This document shows positions 47,637-58,755 of a DNA stretch of 64,000 nt, piece by piece. The stretch comes from Cronobacter turicensis z3032 (lineage in GTDB: Bacteria; Pseudomonadota; Gammaproteobacteria; Enterobacterales; Enterobacteriaceae). The DNA lies in assembly GCA_000027065.2 (NCBI GenBank), contig FN543093.2, positions 1 through 64,000 of the forward strand. Reading direction: 5' to 3'. Made by a program: the position numbers and the translations under genes. How positions within the stretch are numbered: the first letter of the stretch is position 1; each line of letters begins with the position of its first letter. Under the pieces are notes generated by a model that had not been told where the DNA came from, did not search any database, and saw only the letters and a list, made by a program, of their open reading frames with translations.

Positions 47637-48956
47637 ATGCATACCGATCTGTACTCGACCACCCTGCGGCAGCTTAACGCGAAGATAATCCCGTTTATCA
47701 TCCTCTGCTACTTTGTCGCTAACCTCGATAAAACCAACATCTCCATCGCGGCGCTGCAAATGAACGCCGATCTCGGCCTGAGCGCCAGCATGTATGGCCT
47801 CGGCGTCGGGATGTTCTACATCTCCTACATCATTTTTGAAATCCCGAGCAACGTCATCATGACGAAGGTGGGCGCCCGCATCTGGATAGCCCGCATCATG
47901 ATAACCTGGGGCATCGTCAGCGCCGGGATGTCGCTGGTGCAGACGCCAACGCAGCTCTACGTCATGCGCTTTTTGCTGGGCATGGCGGAGGCGGGCTTTA
48001 CGCCGGGCATCATCTATTACATCTCCTGCTGGTTCCCGAAGAGTAACCGCGCGCGGGCGATGTCGTTCTTTTACATGGGCTCGGTGATGGCGTCGATCAT
48101 CGGCCTGCCGATCTCCGGCTCTATTCTGAACATGCACGGCATCGCCGATATCGCAGGCTGGCGCTGGCTGTTCGCCATTGAGGGCATTCCGGCGATAGTG
48201 CTCGGCATTATGGTGCTGTGGCGACTGCCGCAGACGCCGGACCACGCCCCCTGGCTGTCGACGGAACAGAAAGGCTGGCTGAAGGCGCAGCTGGCGCGCG
48301 ACAACGCGGGCGTGGAAGTCGGTAATAACCACAGCTGGCTGAGCGCGCTGAAAAACAAAACTGTGCTTCTGCTGAGCCTGGTCTGGTTCCTCCAGGCGTT
48401 TGGGTCTATCGGCATTACGCTGTTTCTGCCGCTCATCATCAAAAGCATGGCGAGCGATCAGAGCAACATCGTTGTGAGCCTGCTCTCTGCGGTGCCGTTT
48501 ATCGCCGCCTGCGTGTTTATGTATCTCAACGGTCGCCACTCCGACACCACGAAGGAGCGCTCCTGGCATCTCGGCCTGCCGCTGATCCTCTCCGGCGTGT
48601 CGCTGGCCATCGCTATCTGGTCCAGCAATCTGCTGGTGGCCTACGGGCTGCTGGTGCTGACGGTGGGCTTTAACTTCGCCCTTACGCCGATCTTCTGGGC
48701 CGTCACCACCGAAAAACTCGCGGGCGTGGCCGCTGCCGCCTCTATCGCGTTTATCAACACCGTGGCGAATTTCGTCGGGCTCGGCCTGCCGCCGGTGCTC
48801 GGCAAAATCAAAGACGCGACGGACAGCTACCACTACGGGCTGTTGATTGTGGCCGTGGCGCTGATCCTCGGCGGCATTATTGGCGTGCTGGTCTCACGCC
48901 CGGCGCGCCCCGGCGTAGCTGGACCGTCCGCTTCACTTAAACAGGGGTCCCGATGA
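47637..48956 (+). CDS. MFS transporter, anion:cation symporter family
   Basis: Predicted proton-coupled importer of an organic acid. It has 439 aa and twelve helices, beginning near RQLNAKIIPFIILCYFVANLDKTNISIAAL, the pattern of tartrate/phthalate/hydroxyacid permeases (quoted here as NLDKTNISIAAL). The helix 4-5 region has FLLGMAEAGFTPGIIYYIS. The last 4 bp overlap a 2-hydroxyacid dehydrogenase, so the substrate is probably a hydroxy or keto acid. No close E. coli K-12 equivalent sits at this position. The exact substrate cannot be told. Confidence 0.88.
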   Translation: MHTDLYSTTLRQLNAKIIPFIILCYFVANLDKTNISIAALQMNADLGLSASMYGLGVGMFYISYIIFEIPSNVIMTKVGARIWIARIMITWGIVSAGMSLVQTPTQLYVMRFLLGMAEAGFTPGIIYYISCWFPKSNRARAMSFFYMGSVMASIIGLPISGSILNMHGIADIAGWRWLFAIEGIPAIVLGIMVLWRLPQTPDHAPWLSTEQKGWLKAQLARDNAGVEVGNNHSWLSALKNKTVLLLSLVWFLQAFGSIGITLFLPLIIKSMASDQSNIVVSLLSAVPFIAACVFMYLNGRHSDTTKERSWHLGLPLILSGVSLAIAIWSSNLLVAYGLLVLTVGFNFALTPIFWAVTTEKLAGVAAAASIAFINTVANFVGLGLPPVLGKIKDATDSYHYGLLIVAVALILGGIIGVLVSRPARPGVAGPSASLKQGSR

Positions 48957-49885
48957 AACCGATTGTGCTTAAACACGCGTATCTGCCGGATGCGCTGACG
49001 GTTGAACTGCGCGAGCGCTACGATCTGCGTGAATTTTCGCAGATGTCTGACGCCGACGTAGAGGCGATTGCAGGCGACATCACGGCGCTTGTCACCAACG
49101 GCGAAGCGGTGGTGACGCGGGCGTTTATCACGCGGCTCCCGGCGCTTTCGTTGATTGCGGTGTTCGGCGTCGGTTATGACGGCGTGGACGTCGCAGCGGC
49201 GCGCGAGCGCGGCATCGCCGTCACCCATACGCCGGGCGTGCTGACGGATGACGTGGCCGATCTCGCCATTGGCCTGATGCTCGCCACGTCGCGCCGTATC
49301 GTCGCCGCGCAAAAGTTTATCGAGCAGGGCGGCTGGCAGCAGGGCGGTTTTACGTGGACGCGGAAAGTCTCCGGCGCGCGGCTTGGTATTTTCGGCATGG
49401 GGCGTATCGGGCAGGCCATCGCCCGCCGCGCGCAGGCGTTTGATATGGCTATCTCTTATACCGGCCGCCAGCCGCGCAGCGCGCTGCCGTACCGCTTTGT
49501 ACCGGATTTACAGCAGCTGGCGCAGGAGAGCGATTTCCTGATGCTCTGCGCGCCAGGCGGCGATGCCACGCGCGGCGTGGTCAATGCCGCCGTGCTGGAG
49601 GCGCTCGGGCCGCAGGGCATACTGATTAACATTGCGCGCGGCAGCGTGGTGAATGAAACGGCGCTGATTGCGGCGCTGGAGCGTGGCGCGATTGCCGGCG
49701 CCGGGCTGGATGTTTTCACGGATGAGCCGAACGTGCCCGCGGCGCTGCAACAGCGCGACAACGTCGTCATCACGCCGCATATGGCGAGCGCCACGTGGGA
49801 GACGCGGCGCGAGATGTCGCGGCTGGTGCTGGAGAACGTCAACGCCTGGTGTACAGGCGAGCCGCTGATTACGCCGGTTCCCTGA
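48953..49885 (+). CDS. D-isomer-specific 2-hydroxyacid dehydrogenase
   Basis: Predicted NAD(P)H-dependent reductase of hydroxypyruvate, glyoxylate or a keto-sugar acid. The 310-aa protein has the nucleotide loop GIFGMGRIGQA near residue 144. The catalytic triad is Arg in NIARGSVVNE, Glu in DVFTDEPNVP and His in ITPHMASAT. The ATGA overlap with the transporter argues for one operon that imports and reduces a 2-keto acid or oxidises a 2-hydroxy acid. A terminator follows. Confidence 0.9.
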   Translation: MKPIVLKHAYLPDALTVELRERYDLREFSQMSDADVEAIAGDITALVTNGEAVVTRAFITRLPALSLIAVFGVGYDGVDVAAARERGIAVTHTPGVLTDDVADLAIGLMLATSRRIVAAQKFIEQGGWQQGGFTWTRKVSGARLGIFGMGRIGQAIARRAQAFDMAISYTGRQPRSALPYRFVPDLQQLAQESDFLMLCAPGGDATRGVVNAAVLEALGPQGILINIARGSVVNETALIAALERGAIAGAGLDVFTDEPNVPAALQQRDNVVITPHMASATWETRREMSRLVLENVNAWCTGEPLITPVP

Positions 49886-49910
49886 TAGGCTTTTTTCGCG
49901 GAATCTTTTA

Positions 49911-49942
49911 CCCTGAGGCCCTCTTTGGCTTCAGGGTTTTCT
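49911..49942 (+). terminator. Terminator after the MFS-dehydrogenase operon
   Basis: CCCTGAGGCC pairs with GGCTTCAGGG (one G-U) and is followed by TTTTCT. It ends only 4 bp before the yidR start, so yidR may need its own promoter inside the dehydrogenase gene. Confidence 0.75.
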
Positions 49943-49946
49943 CTTG

Positions 49947-51209
49947 ATGAAACAGCTCACGTTCGCCCCACGTCACCATCAGCTCACCAATATTAACGTC
50001 TGGACGCCCGACAGCCAGTGGCTGGCGTTTGATGTGCGCCCGTCCGGCGCGTCGTTTACCGGCAAAACCATTGAGCGCGTCAATGTCGGGACCGGCGAGG
50101 TGGAAGTGCTCTACCGTGCGCCCGACGGCGCGCACGTGGGCGTGGTGACGGTGAGCCCCGTGGCGGAGCAGTATGTTTTCATTCACGGCCCGGAGAACCC
50201 GGACGACACCTGGCGCTACGATTTTCATCACCGCCGCGGCGTGGTGGTGGAAAACGGCGCGGCAGAGAATCTCGATGCGATGGATATTACGCCGCCGTTT
50301 ACGCCCGGCGCGCTGCGCGGCGGCAGCCATGTGCATGTCTTCAGCCCGGACGGCGCCTGGCTGAGCTTCACCTATAACGATCACGTCCTGCATGAGCGCG
50401 ATCCGGCGCTCGATTTGCGGAACGTCGGCGTGGCGCTGCCGTTCGGGCCGGTCACGCCGCCCTGCACGCACCGGCGCGAATACGCAGGCAGCCGCTGGTG
50501 CGCGCTGGTAAGCCGCACCACGCCCGCGCCGCGCCCCGGCAGCGATGAGATCAACCGCGCGTATGAAGAGGGCTGGATTGGGCTGCATGGCTATCAGAAC
50601 GCCGACGGCACGCGGCAGCGCCGCGCGCTGGCGTTTATCGGCGATACGCTGACGCAGGCAGGCGTGAAAGCGCCGGAGCTGTTTATCGTGGATTTACCGC
50701 AAGACGAGGCCGCGTGGAAAACGCCCGGCGACGCGCCGCTTGCAGGCACGCTGGACGCTATGCCCGCGCCGCCCGCGGGCGTCATGCAGCGCCGTCTGAC
50801 ATTCACGCACGATCGCCGCTATCCGGGGCTTGCCGCCACGCCGCGCCACTGGGTGCGCAGCAATCCGCAGGGTACGGAAATCGCCTTTTTGATGAACGAT
50901 GATAACGGCGTGGCGCAACTGTGGCTCATTTCGCCTGCGGGCGGCGAGCCGCGTCAGGTGACGCAGGGCGCACAGGGTGTGGCATCGGCGTTTAGCTGGC
51001 ACCCGTCGGGCGAGGCGCTCGGGTTTATGCAGGACAACCGGATTGTGCTGTGCGATGCTCAGACCGGCGAGATAACGCCGCTCACGCCGCCGCAAACGGC
51101 GGCGATTTCAGCGGATGCCGTAGTAATATCACCGGATGGAAAACGCATCGCCTGGATGCAGGAGACCGACGGTTTCCGCCAGATCTGGATGACGGAAACC
51201 GGGCGGTAA
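49947..51209 (+). CDS. yidR: YidR, TolB-like beta-propeller protein (DUF3748)
   Basis: Predicted cytoplasmic protein of unknown function. The ATG at 49947 gives 420 aa; a TTG one codon earlier is less likely. WD/TolB-like blades are seen as TPDSQWLAFDVRPSG near residue 20, FSPDGAWLSFTYNDH near residue 130, NPQGTEIAFLMNDDNG and SPDGKRIAWMQ. The sequence follows E. coli YidR closely, with a short insertion (GYQNADGTRQR). It converges on yidQ, with the stop codons abutting. Confidence 0.92.
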   Translation: MKQLTFAPRHHQLTNINVWTPDSQWLAFDVRPSGASFTGKTIERVNVGTGEVEVLYRAPDGAHVGVVTVSPVAEQYVFIHGPENPDDTWRYDFHHRRGVVVENGAAENLDAMDITPPFTPGALRGGSHVHVFSPDGAWLSFTYNDHVLHERDPALDLRNVGVALPFGPVTPPCTHRREYAGSRWCALVSRTTPAPRPGSDEINRAYEEGWIGLHGYQNADGTRQRRALAFIGDTLTQAGVKAPELFIVDLPQDEAAWKTPGDAPLAGTLDAMPAPPAGVMQRRLTFTHDRRYPGLAATPRHWVRSNPQGTEIAFLMNDDNGVAQLWLISPAGGEPRQVTQGAQGVASAFSWHPSGEALGFMQDNRIVLCDAQTGEITPLTPPQTAAISADAVVISPDGKRIAWMQETDGFRQIWMTETGR

Positions 51210-51536
51210 TCAGGGCGCGGGGGGAATGACAGCGTTAATGGCGAAGGACTTCTTTTCGCTCTCTTCCACCCGTGATTTCACCGATTTATCGGTACGGAAG
51301 GCGTCCCACGGGATAAGCAGCGTGTCCGCTATCGCCGTAAAGGGGAGATCGAGCGCCACCAGCGGCTTCAGCCCCCAGCTGGTGTCGTCATCGGCGAGCA
51401 TCGTCGCACTGGCGCGCGTGCCGGGATAATACCCCTGCTCGCCGCCGCCGGTGTGCGACATGACGCTGGAACAGCCGCCAAGCAGCAACGCGCTGCCGCA
51501 AAAAATCACTTTCCCGAGAGTATTGTTCATTTTCAT
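51210..51536 (-). CDS. yidQ: YidQ, small lipoprotein
   Basis: Envelope lipoprotein of unknown function. The ATG at 51536 gives 108 aa; a second ATG two codons on is possible. The signal peptide ends with the lipobox LLLGGC, so Cys20 is the lipidated residue. The mature part has the family pattern SSVMSHTGGGEQGYYPGTRAS and ends NAVIPPAP, as in E. coli YidQ. It lies next to ibpA as in E. coli. Confidence 0.9.
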   Translation of the reverse strand: MKMNNTLGKVIFCGSALLLGGCSSVMSHTGGGEQGYYPGTRASATMLADDDTSWGLKPLVALDLPFTAIADTLLIPWDAFRTDKSVKSRVEESEKKSFAINAVIPPAP

Positions 51537-51690
51537 TCTTCTGTTGTGTCGTCGCATCGCAGGCGTCAGACATGAGATATAACGCCCCTGAATCAGAATG
51601 AATAGCGCGCCTTTGCCGTCCTGTGGCAGCGCTCGCAGTTTAGCATAAGATGCTGTTACTCCCAGTCTACGCAAAGAAATGTAAATCGAC

Positions 51691-51711
51691 AAAAAAAGGC
51701 CGATTTCGGCC
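51691..51711 (-). terminator. Terminator-like hairpin upstream of yidQ on the minus strand
   Basis: GGCCGAAATCGGCC followed by TTTTTTT on the minus strand (51711-51691) lies between the ibpA promoter and yidQ. It would stop transcription running left from the ibp region into yidQ. Confidence 0.5.
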
Positions 51712-51739
51712 CTTGAAAAGCGTCGGGCCGCACCCATTT
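51710..51739 (+). promoter_or_regulatory. Sigma32 heat-shock promoter of ibpAB
   Basis: CCCTTGAAA (51710-51718) and CACCCATTT (51731-51739), with 14 bp between CTTGAAA and CCCATTT, match the sigma32 consensus closely and lie 100 bp ahead of ibpA. Confidence 0.85.
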
Positions 51740-51840
51740 TTGGATCGTGGTCGCAGGGAGGATGCCGAACGGGTCTCCCGCCACAGCCGCCTGTCCTTTA
51801 AGGAGGGCGATGTTAACTCTCGCTGATTTCAGGAGTATGT
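51740..51840 (+). promoter_or_regulatory. ROSE-type RNA thermometer in the ibpA leader
   Basis: The leader carries TCGCTGATTTC directly upstream of AGGAG (51831-51835). UCGCU can pair with the Shine-Dalgarno through the non-canonical pairing typical of ROSE elements, so translation is blocked at low temperature. The E. coli ibpA leader is a proven ROSE thermometer with the same motif. Confidence 0.8.
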
Positions 51841-52257
51841 ATGCGTAACTTTGATTTATCCCCGCTGTATCGTTCCGCCATCGGTTTTGACCGTCTTTTC
51901 AATCTGCTTGAGAACAACCAGAGCCAGAGCAACGGCGGTTACCCTCCGTATAACGTCGAGCTGGTAGATGAAAACCACTACCGTATCGCCATTGCCGTGG
52001 CAGGCTTTGCGGAAAGCGAGCTGGATATTACTGCCCAGGACAACCTGCTGGTGGTGAAAGGCTCCCACGCGCCGGATCAGAAAGAGCGTACCTACCTGTA
52101 TCAGGGTATCGCCGAGCGCAACTTCGAGCGCAAATTCCAGCTGGCCGAAAATATCTTCGTGCGTGGCGCAAATCTGGTGAACGGCCTGCTCTACATCGAG
52201 CTTGAGCGCGTGATCCCGGAAGCCAAAAAACCGCGCCGTATCGAAATCGGTAACTAA
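51841..52257 (+). CDS. ibpA: IbpA, small heat-shock protein
   Basis: Hsp20-type chaperone that binds aggregating proteins and hands them to DnaK/ClpB. It is 138 aa, beginning [20 protein letters not shown]. The alpha-crystallin domain spans about residues 38-125 ([19 protein letters not shown]), and the C-terminal IXI-like anchor is in KPRRIEIGN. It is transcribed with ibpB from the sigma32 promoter. Confidence 0.97.
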   Translation: MRNFDLSPLYRSAIGFDRLFNLLENNQSQSNGGYPPYNVELVDENHYRIAIAVAGFAESELDITAQDNLLVVKGSHAPDQKERTYLYQGIAERNFERKFQLAENIFVRGANLVNGLLYIELERVIPEAKKPRRIEIGN

Positions 52258-52368
52258 TTTCGCCGGGTCGCCGCAGCGGCCCATATTTGTCGTTCCGTGC
52301 TCGCCGAACGGGAGCACAGCCAGTTAACGCACTGGCGTTTTCACTCGCTTCAAAGAAGGAGAGATACT
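52258..52368 (+). promoter_or_regulatory. ROSE-like thermometer in the ibpA-ibpB spacer
   Basis: TCGCTT (52345-52350) lies just ahead of AAGGAG (52356-52361) and can pair with it, giving ibpB its own temperature-sensitive ribosome-binding site. The layout repeats that of ibpA. Confidence 0.65.
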
Positions 52369-52854
52369 ATGCGTAACTATGATTTATCCCCGTTTTTCCG
52401 TCAGTGGATCGGTTTTGACAAACTGGCCAACGCGCTGATGAACACCGCTGAAAGCCAGAGCTTCCCGCCCTATAACATCGAAAAAAGCGACGACAACCAC
52501 TATCGCATTACCCTTGCGTTAGCCGGTTTCCGTCAGGAAGATCTGGAAATTGAGCTGGAAAACACCGTGCTGCGCGTGAAAGGTACGCCGATGAAACCGG
52601 AAAACGAACCGAAATGGCTCCATCAGGGACTGGTTGTTCAGCCCTTCAGCCTGAGCTTCACGCTGGCTGAGCATATGGAAGTCTCCGGCGCGACCTTCAC
52701 CAACGGGCTGCTGCACATCGATCTGGTGCGCAACATTCCGGAGGCGCTGGCCCCGCAGCGTATCGCCATCGGCCAGCCGCGCGCTCAGGATGACGAGCGC
52801 GTCATTGAAGGCGAACGCCCGGCGCTGAGCCATAGCGAAACCGAAAACCAGTAA
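52369..52854 (+). CDS. ibpB: IbpB, small heat-shock protein
   Basis: Partner of IbpA in holding aggregated proteins. The ATG at 52369 gives 161 aa, about 19 longer than E. coli IbpB. The alpha-crystallin domain is normal ([20 protein letters not shown] onward), and the IXI-type motif is in APQRIAIGQ. The extra length is an acidic tail, [20 protein letters not shown], and whether it alters oligomerisation is not known. Confidence 0.95.
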   Translation: MRNYDLSPFFRQWIGFDKLANALMNTAESQSFPPYNIEKSDDNHYRITLALAGFRQEDLEIELENTVLRVKGTPMKPENEPKWLHQGLVVQPFSLSFTLAEHMEVSGATFTNGLLHIDLVRNIPEALAPQRIAIGQPRAQDDERVIEGERPALSHSETENQ

Positions 52855-52866
52855 CGGCATCTCATG

Positions 52867-52895
52867 AAAAGGCCCCCGCAGCGGGGCCTTTTTTT
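52867..52895. terminator. Bidirectional terminator between ibpB and yidP
   Basis: AAAAGGCCCC pairs with GGGGCCTTTT around CGCAGC, with TTTTTTT on the plus strand and TTTTC on the minus strand. It ends the convergent ibpAB and yidP transcripts. Confidence 0.88.
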
Positions 52896-52914
52896 ATGCG
52901 TAACCGTCCGATCA

Positions 52915-53631
52915 TCACAATACTGGCGGGCGAACGCGATGCAGGTGGTAATCCACCTGATAGTCGCTGGTATTGCGGAACATCACCGAGTAATTGAGAA
53001 ACTCGCCGTTATCGCTGTAGGAGAGCGACGTAATGCGCAACAGCGGCGTCTGCTCCTGCACGTTCATCATCGCCGCCAGCTGTTTATCCGCCAGCACCGG
53101 CGTCAGGCTTTCATAGTTGCCGCTGATGGTAATGCCGCACTCCTTCTCGATGTAATCAAATTTCGAGCCCTCCAGATGCGCCAGCGACAGGGTGCGGAAC
53201 AGCTTCACCGGCATATAGCTGTCTTCCAGCATCAGCGGCTTGCCCTCGACATAACGCACCCGGCGCGAGAAGTAGATACGTTCGTTTATCTGAATGCGCA
53301 ACTGGCTGGCGATGGCGGGCGGCGCGGGCATCACTTCAAACTGCAACACCTTGCTGTGCACGTCTTTCCCTTGCTGACGCAGCACCTCAGCCAGCCCCGT
53401 CAGGCTGGTGGTTTCGTGGTGCACGTCTTTGCGCGCCACATAGGTGCCGCTGCCGTGACGGCGCACCACCAGCCCCCAGTCCACCAGTAAATCGACCGCT
53501 TTGCGAATCGTCATGCGCGCCACGCCAAACTCCTGCGCCAGCGCTTTCTCGCCCGGCAGCGGGCTGCCGATGTGGTAGTCCGATGAATTCAGGCGCAGAC
53601 GCAGCCGTTCGGCAATGGATTTGTAGATCAC
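52915..53631 (-). CDS. yidP: YidP, GntR/HutC-family regulator of the alpha-glucoside PTS
   Basis: Likely repressor of the divergent glvC-glvA operon, responding to a sugar phosphate. The 238-aa length equals that of E. coli YidP. The GntR winged helix is in LPGEKALAQEFGVARMTIRKAV (recognition helix VARMTIRKAV), followed by HGSGTYVARKDV. A UTRA effector domain (about residues 85-230) follows. The divergent placement is conserved in E. coli. Confidence 0.93.
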   Translation of the reverse strand: MIYKSIAERLRLRLNSSDYHIGSPLPGEKALAQEFGVARMTIRKAVDLLVDWGLVVRRHGSGTYVARKDVHHETTSLTGLAEVLRQQGKDVHSKVLQFEVMPAPPAIASQLRIQINERIYFSRRVRYVEGKPLMLEDSYMPVKLFRTLSLAHLEGSKFDYIEKECGITISGNYESLTPVLADKQLAAMMNVQEQTPLLRITSLSYSDNGEFLNYSVMFRNTSDYQVDYHLHRVRPPVL

Positions 53632-53852
53632 CTGTAGACCTCTTTACGCCTGTTAGCGGGGAGATAGCCCCTGAAGATGTCCAGATTTAACAGGAAAAGT
53701 AGACCTGAGTGCACAAATTAAAACCATGAATGCGATCACGGATCGCAGCGGCGCGCCATGTTCGCGGCAGGGTTAGTTTTTATGCTCACTTCAGGCCACC
53801 AGAAAATCATTAAGGCCTCAAACCCTACAGGTTGTTACATGAGGATGTAAAA
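53632..53852. promoter_or_regulatory. yidP-glvC divergent control region with a 17-bp palindrome
   Basis: TGCGATC-ACG-GATCGCA (53731-53747) is a perfect inverted repeat midway between the two genes, and GTAGACCT occurs twice (near 53634 and 53699). Either could be the YidP operator. GAGGAT precedes the glvC ATG at 53853. No gene is seen. Confidence 0.5.
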
Positions 53853-56788
<2,936 letters not shown>

Positions 56789-56807
56789 CGTTACGCCCCG
56801 CCTTACC

Positions 56808-56832
56808 GACCGGCATCATCACGGTGCCGGTC
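56808..56832 (+). terminator. Hairpin after glvA
   Basis: GACCGGCA (56808-56815) and TGCCGGTC (56825-56832) form a perfect 8-bp stem without a T-run, 20 bp after the glvA stop. It is a likely but not intrinsic transcript end. Confidence 0.5.
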
Positions 56833-56905
56833 GCGCCGCTTCTGCTCCTCTGCGACGCCCGTTTTACGTTATGCTGAGCGTGCACAGGTAAAACAGGGAG
56901 CCGTC

Positions 56906-57253
56906 ATGAAAATTTCCCGTCTCGGCGAGGCGCCGGACTATCGCTTTTCGCTGGCCAACGAACGTACGTTTCTGGCGTGGGTGCGCACCGCGCTGGGGTT
57001 TCTGGCCGCGGGCGTCGGGCTCGATCAACTGGCGCCGGATTTCGCCACGCCTGTGGTACGCGAGGCCGTATCGCTGCTGCTCTGTTTCTTCGCGGGGGCG
57101 CTCGCCATTTACGGTTACCTGCGCTGGTTGCGCAACGAAAAGGCGATGCGCCTGAAAGCGGAGCTGCCCTATACCCGCATGCTGGCCTTTATCAGCGGCG
57201 TGCTGGTCGTGGTGGCGCTGGCGGTCATGCTGGTGGTGTTTTATGCCGGGTAA
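56906..57253 (+). CDS. yidH: YidH, DUF202 inner-membrane protein
   Basis: Small membrane protein of unknown role, 115 aa as in E. coli. The DUF202 pattern ANERTFLAWVRTALGFLAAGVGL spans residues 17-39 (quoted core RTFLAWVRTALGF). Three membrane helices are predicted. GGGAGCC precedes the ATG. It overlaps yidG by 11 bp. Confidence 0.93.
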   Translation: MKISRLGEAPDYRFSLANERTFLAWVRTALGFLAAGVGLDQLAPDFATPVVREAVSLLLCFFAGALAIYGYLRWLRNEKAMRLKAELPYTRMLAFISGVLVVVALAVMLVVFYAG

Positions 57254-57584
57254 TCCACGCGATCCGGGCCTGCAACCGGAGCGCACGTCGCTTGCGTGGG
57301 TTCGCACGCTGCTTGGCTACGGCGCGCTGCTGGCCCTGGCGTTGCGCCATGCGTGGAATAATGCGGGTCTGCTTATCTGGCTGGCGCTGGGGTGTCTTAC
57401 GGCGGTGGCCGGGATGATTTACGTTTATGCCCGCAAACGTCACCTGACCGCGCTGGTGCACGAGGATTTTTCCGCGCCCGGCCAGGTGCGGGCGAAACTG
57501 GCGATTGCGCTGGCCGTCTGCGCGCTGGCGCTGCTCTTTGTGGTGACGCATCTCCATGCGCTGATGCAGTTGCTTGCCGAATAA
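57243..57584 (+). CDS. yidG: YidG, DUF202 inner-membrane protein
   Basis: Second small membrane protein of the pair, 113 aa, with the DUF202 pattern PERTSLAWVRTLLGYGALLAL and three helices (last near FVVTHLHALMQLL). It is slightly shorter at the N-terminus than E. coli YidG. The overlap with yidH suggests the two act together. Confidence 0.92.
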   Translation: MPGNPRDPGLQPERTSLAWVRTLLGYGALLALALRHAWNNAGLLIWLALGCLTAVAGMIYVYARKRHLTALVHEDFSAPGQVRAKLAIALAVCALALLFVVTHLHALMQLLAE

Positions 57585-57657
57585 CACATCCGCAGACTAC
57601 CCGGCCTGCGCGGATCCGTGCTACATATTCCTGATTCCTGTTCCCGATACGGTCGCC

Positions 57658-58755
57658 ATGAAAACGCTGCTCCCCCTCGCTTTCCTGCTGCTCTTTACCT
57701 CCGCCCATGCCGCGCCGCCCGCAAGCGACGGCGAGCCGCTGACGGCCCAGCGCTACAGCGCGCAGCTGGGTGTCGGCATGGATGTCGACTGGGCGCGCAC
57801 CGAACGCGGCATCCGCGAGTTCGATCCGCTGGCGGTACGCGATTTTCAGCAGCGCGGCATTCGCCACGTGCGGGTACGAGTGGCGGGCGACGCCACCGAA
57901 GAGCGCCTGATCCATTTGCGCAAAATCGTCGAAGCCTGCGAGCGCTACGACATCATCCCGATTATTTCTTATCAGGCCGACGCGTTTAAGGCGGACCCAA
58001 GCGCGCAGAACGCCGCGAAAGTGGTGGCCTGGTGGAGCGCCGTGGCGAACTACTTTGGCAGCGAACATCCGTTGCTGGGGTTCGATCTGATTTATGAGCC
58101 TGCCGACAAGCTCAACCACAACCCGCAGCAGCTCAACCGGCTGTATGGCGACGTGATCAAAACCATTCACCATGTGGATGCGCAACGGATGATATTTATC
58201 GCGCCACGCTTTCGCGCCGTGCCGGAAGATCTCCCGACGCTGAAACTGCCGCCCCAGAGCAGCCATTACGTGCTGGCCCAGTGGCATATTTTCCCGTGGG
58301 GGCCGCTGCGCGCGAATGGCAAATACCCGTGGACGTCCGGCACGGCGGCGGAAAAAGCGGCGATCCGCGAGCGCATTAACAGCGCTCGCCACTGGCAGCA
58401 GAAAACCGGTCATGTCAGCTGGGTGGGCGGCTGGTCGGCAGCGCAGACGGTGAAAACCACGCCGTCGGCGACGACGCTCGCATTCGCCAGTTTTATGGCC
58501 TGCGAGCTGAAAAAGGCGGGCATTCCGTATGCGCTCAATGCCGCCAGTCAGTTTTACGACGGAGAAGAGGGCGCCTGGCGACCCGCGCAGGCCGCCCTGC
58601 TGGATGCAATGATGAACCCGACCTGCGCCCCTGACAGCGCGCCGGGGCATGTTCGCGTTAAATCGTCTGCTCCGGCATCCGCTCACGGTGCGCCAGCGGC
58701 AGCCAGCACGCCAGCATCAGCACACCCATCGCCGTCATCAGCATCCCGAGGCTAA
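57658..58755 (+). CDS. Secreted GH5-like (cellulase fold) protein lacking the usual nucleophile Glu
   Basis: The ATG at 57658 gives 365 aa, with a signal peptide MKTLLPLAFLLLFTSAHA. The body reads as a GH5-type barrel: a conserved Arg in RHVRVRV, acid/base Glu147 in GFDLIYEPAD (normally NEP) and His210 in QWHIFPWG. Where GH5 enzymes have the nucleophile in a xGExG strand, this protein has WVGGWSAAQ with Gly258. It may therefore be a non-catalytic binder or use another residue. The last 35 residues are Ala/Ser/Pro-rich and read through the 3' end of emrD on the opposite strand, a 98-bp convergent overlap. Confidence 0.75.
   Translation: MKTLLPLAFLLLFTSAHAAPPASDGEPLTAQRYSAQLGVGMDVDWARTERGIREFDPLAVRDFQQRGIRHVRVRVAGDATEERLIHLRKIVEACERYDIIPIISYQADAFKADPSAQNAAKVVAWWSAVANYFGSEHPLLGFDLIYEPADKLNHNPQQLNRLYGDVIKTIHHVDAQRMIFIAPRFRAVPEDLPTLKLPPQSSHYVLAQWHIFPWGPLRANGKYPWTSGTAAEKAAIRERINSARHWQQKTGHVSWVGGWSAAQTVKTTPSATTLAFASFMACELKKAGIPYALNAASQFYDGEEGAWRPAQAALLDAMMNPTCAPDSAPGHVRVKSSAPASAHGAPAAASTPASAHPSPSSASRG

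Noticed and set aside
47577..48833. 418-codon minus-strand frame opposite the MFS gene
   Set aside because: His/Arg/Asp-rich antisense shadow of a transporter gene.
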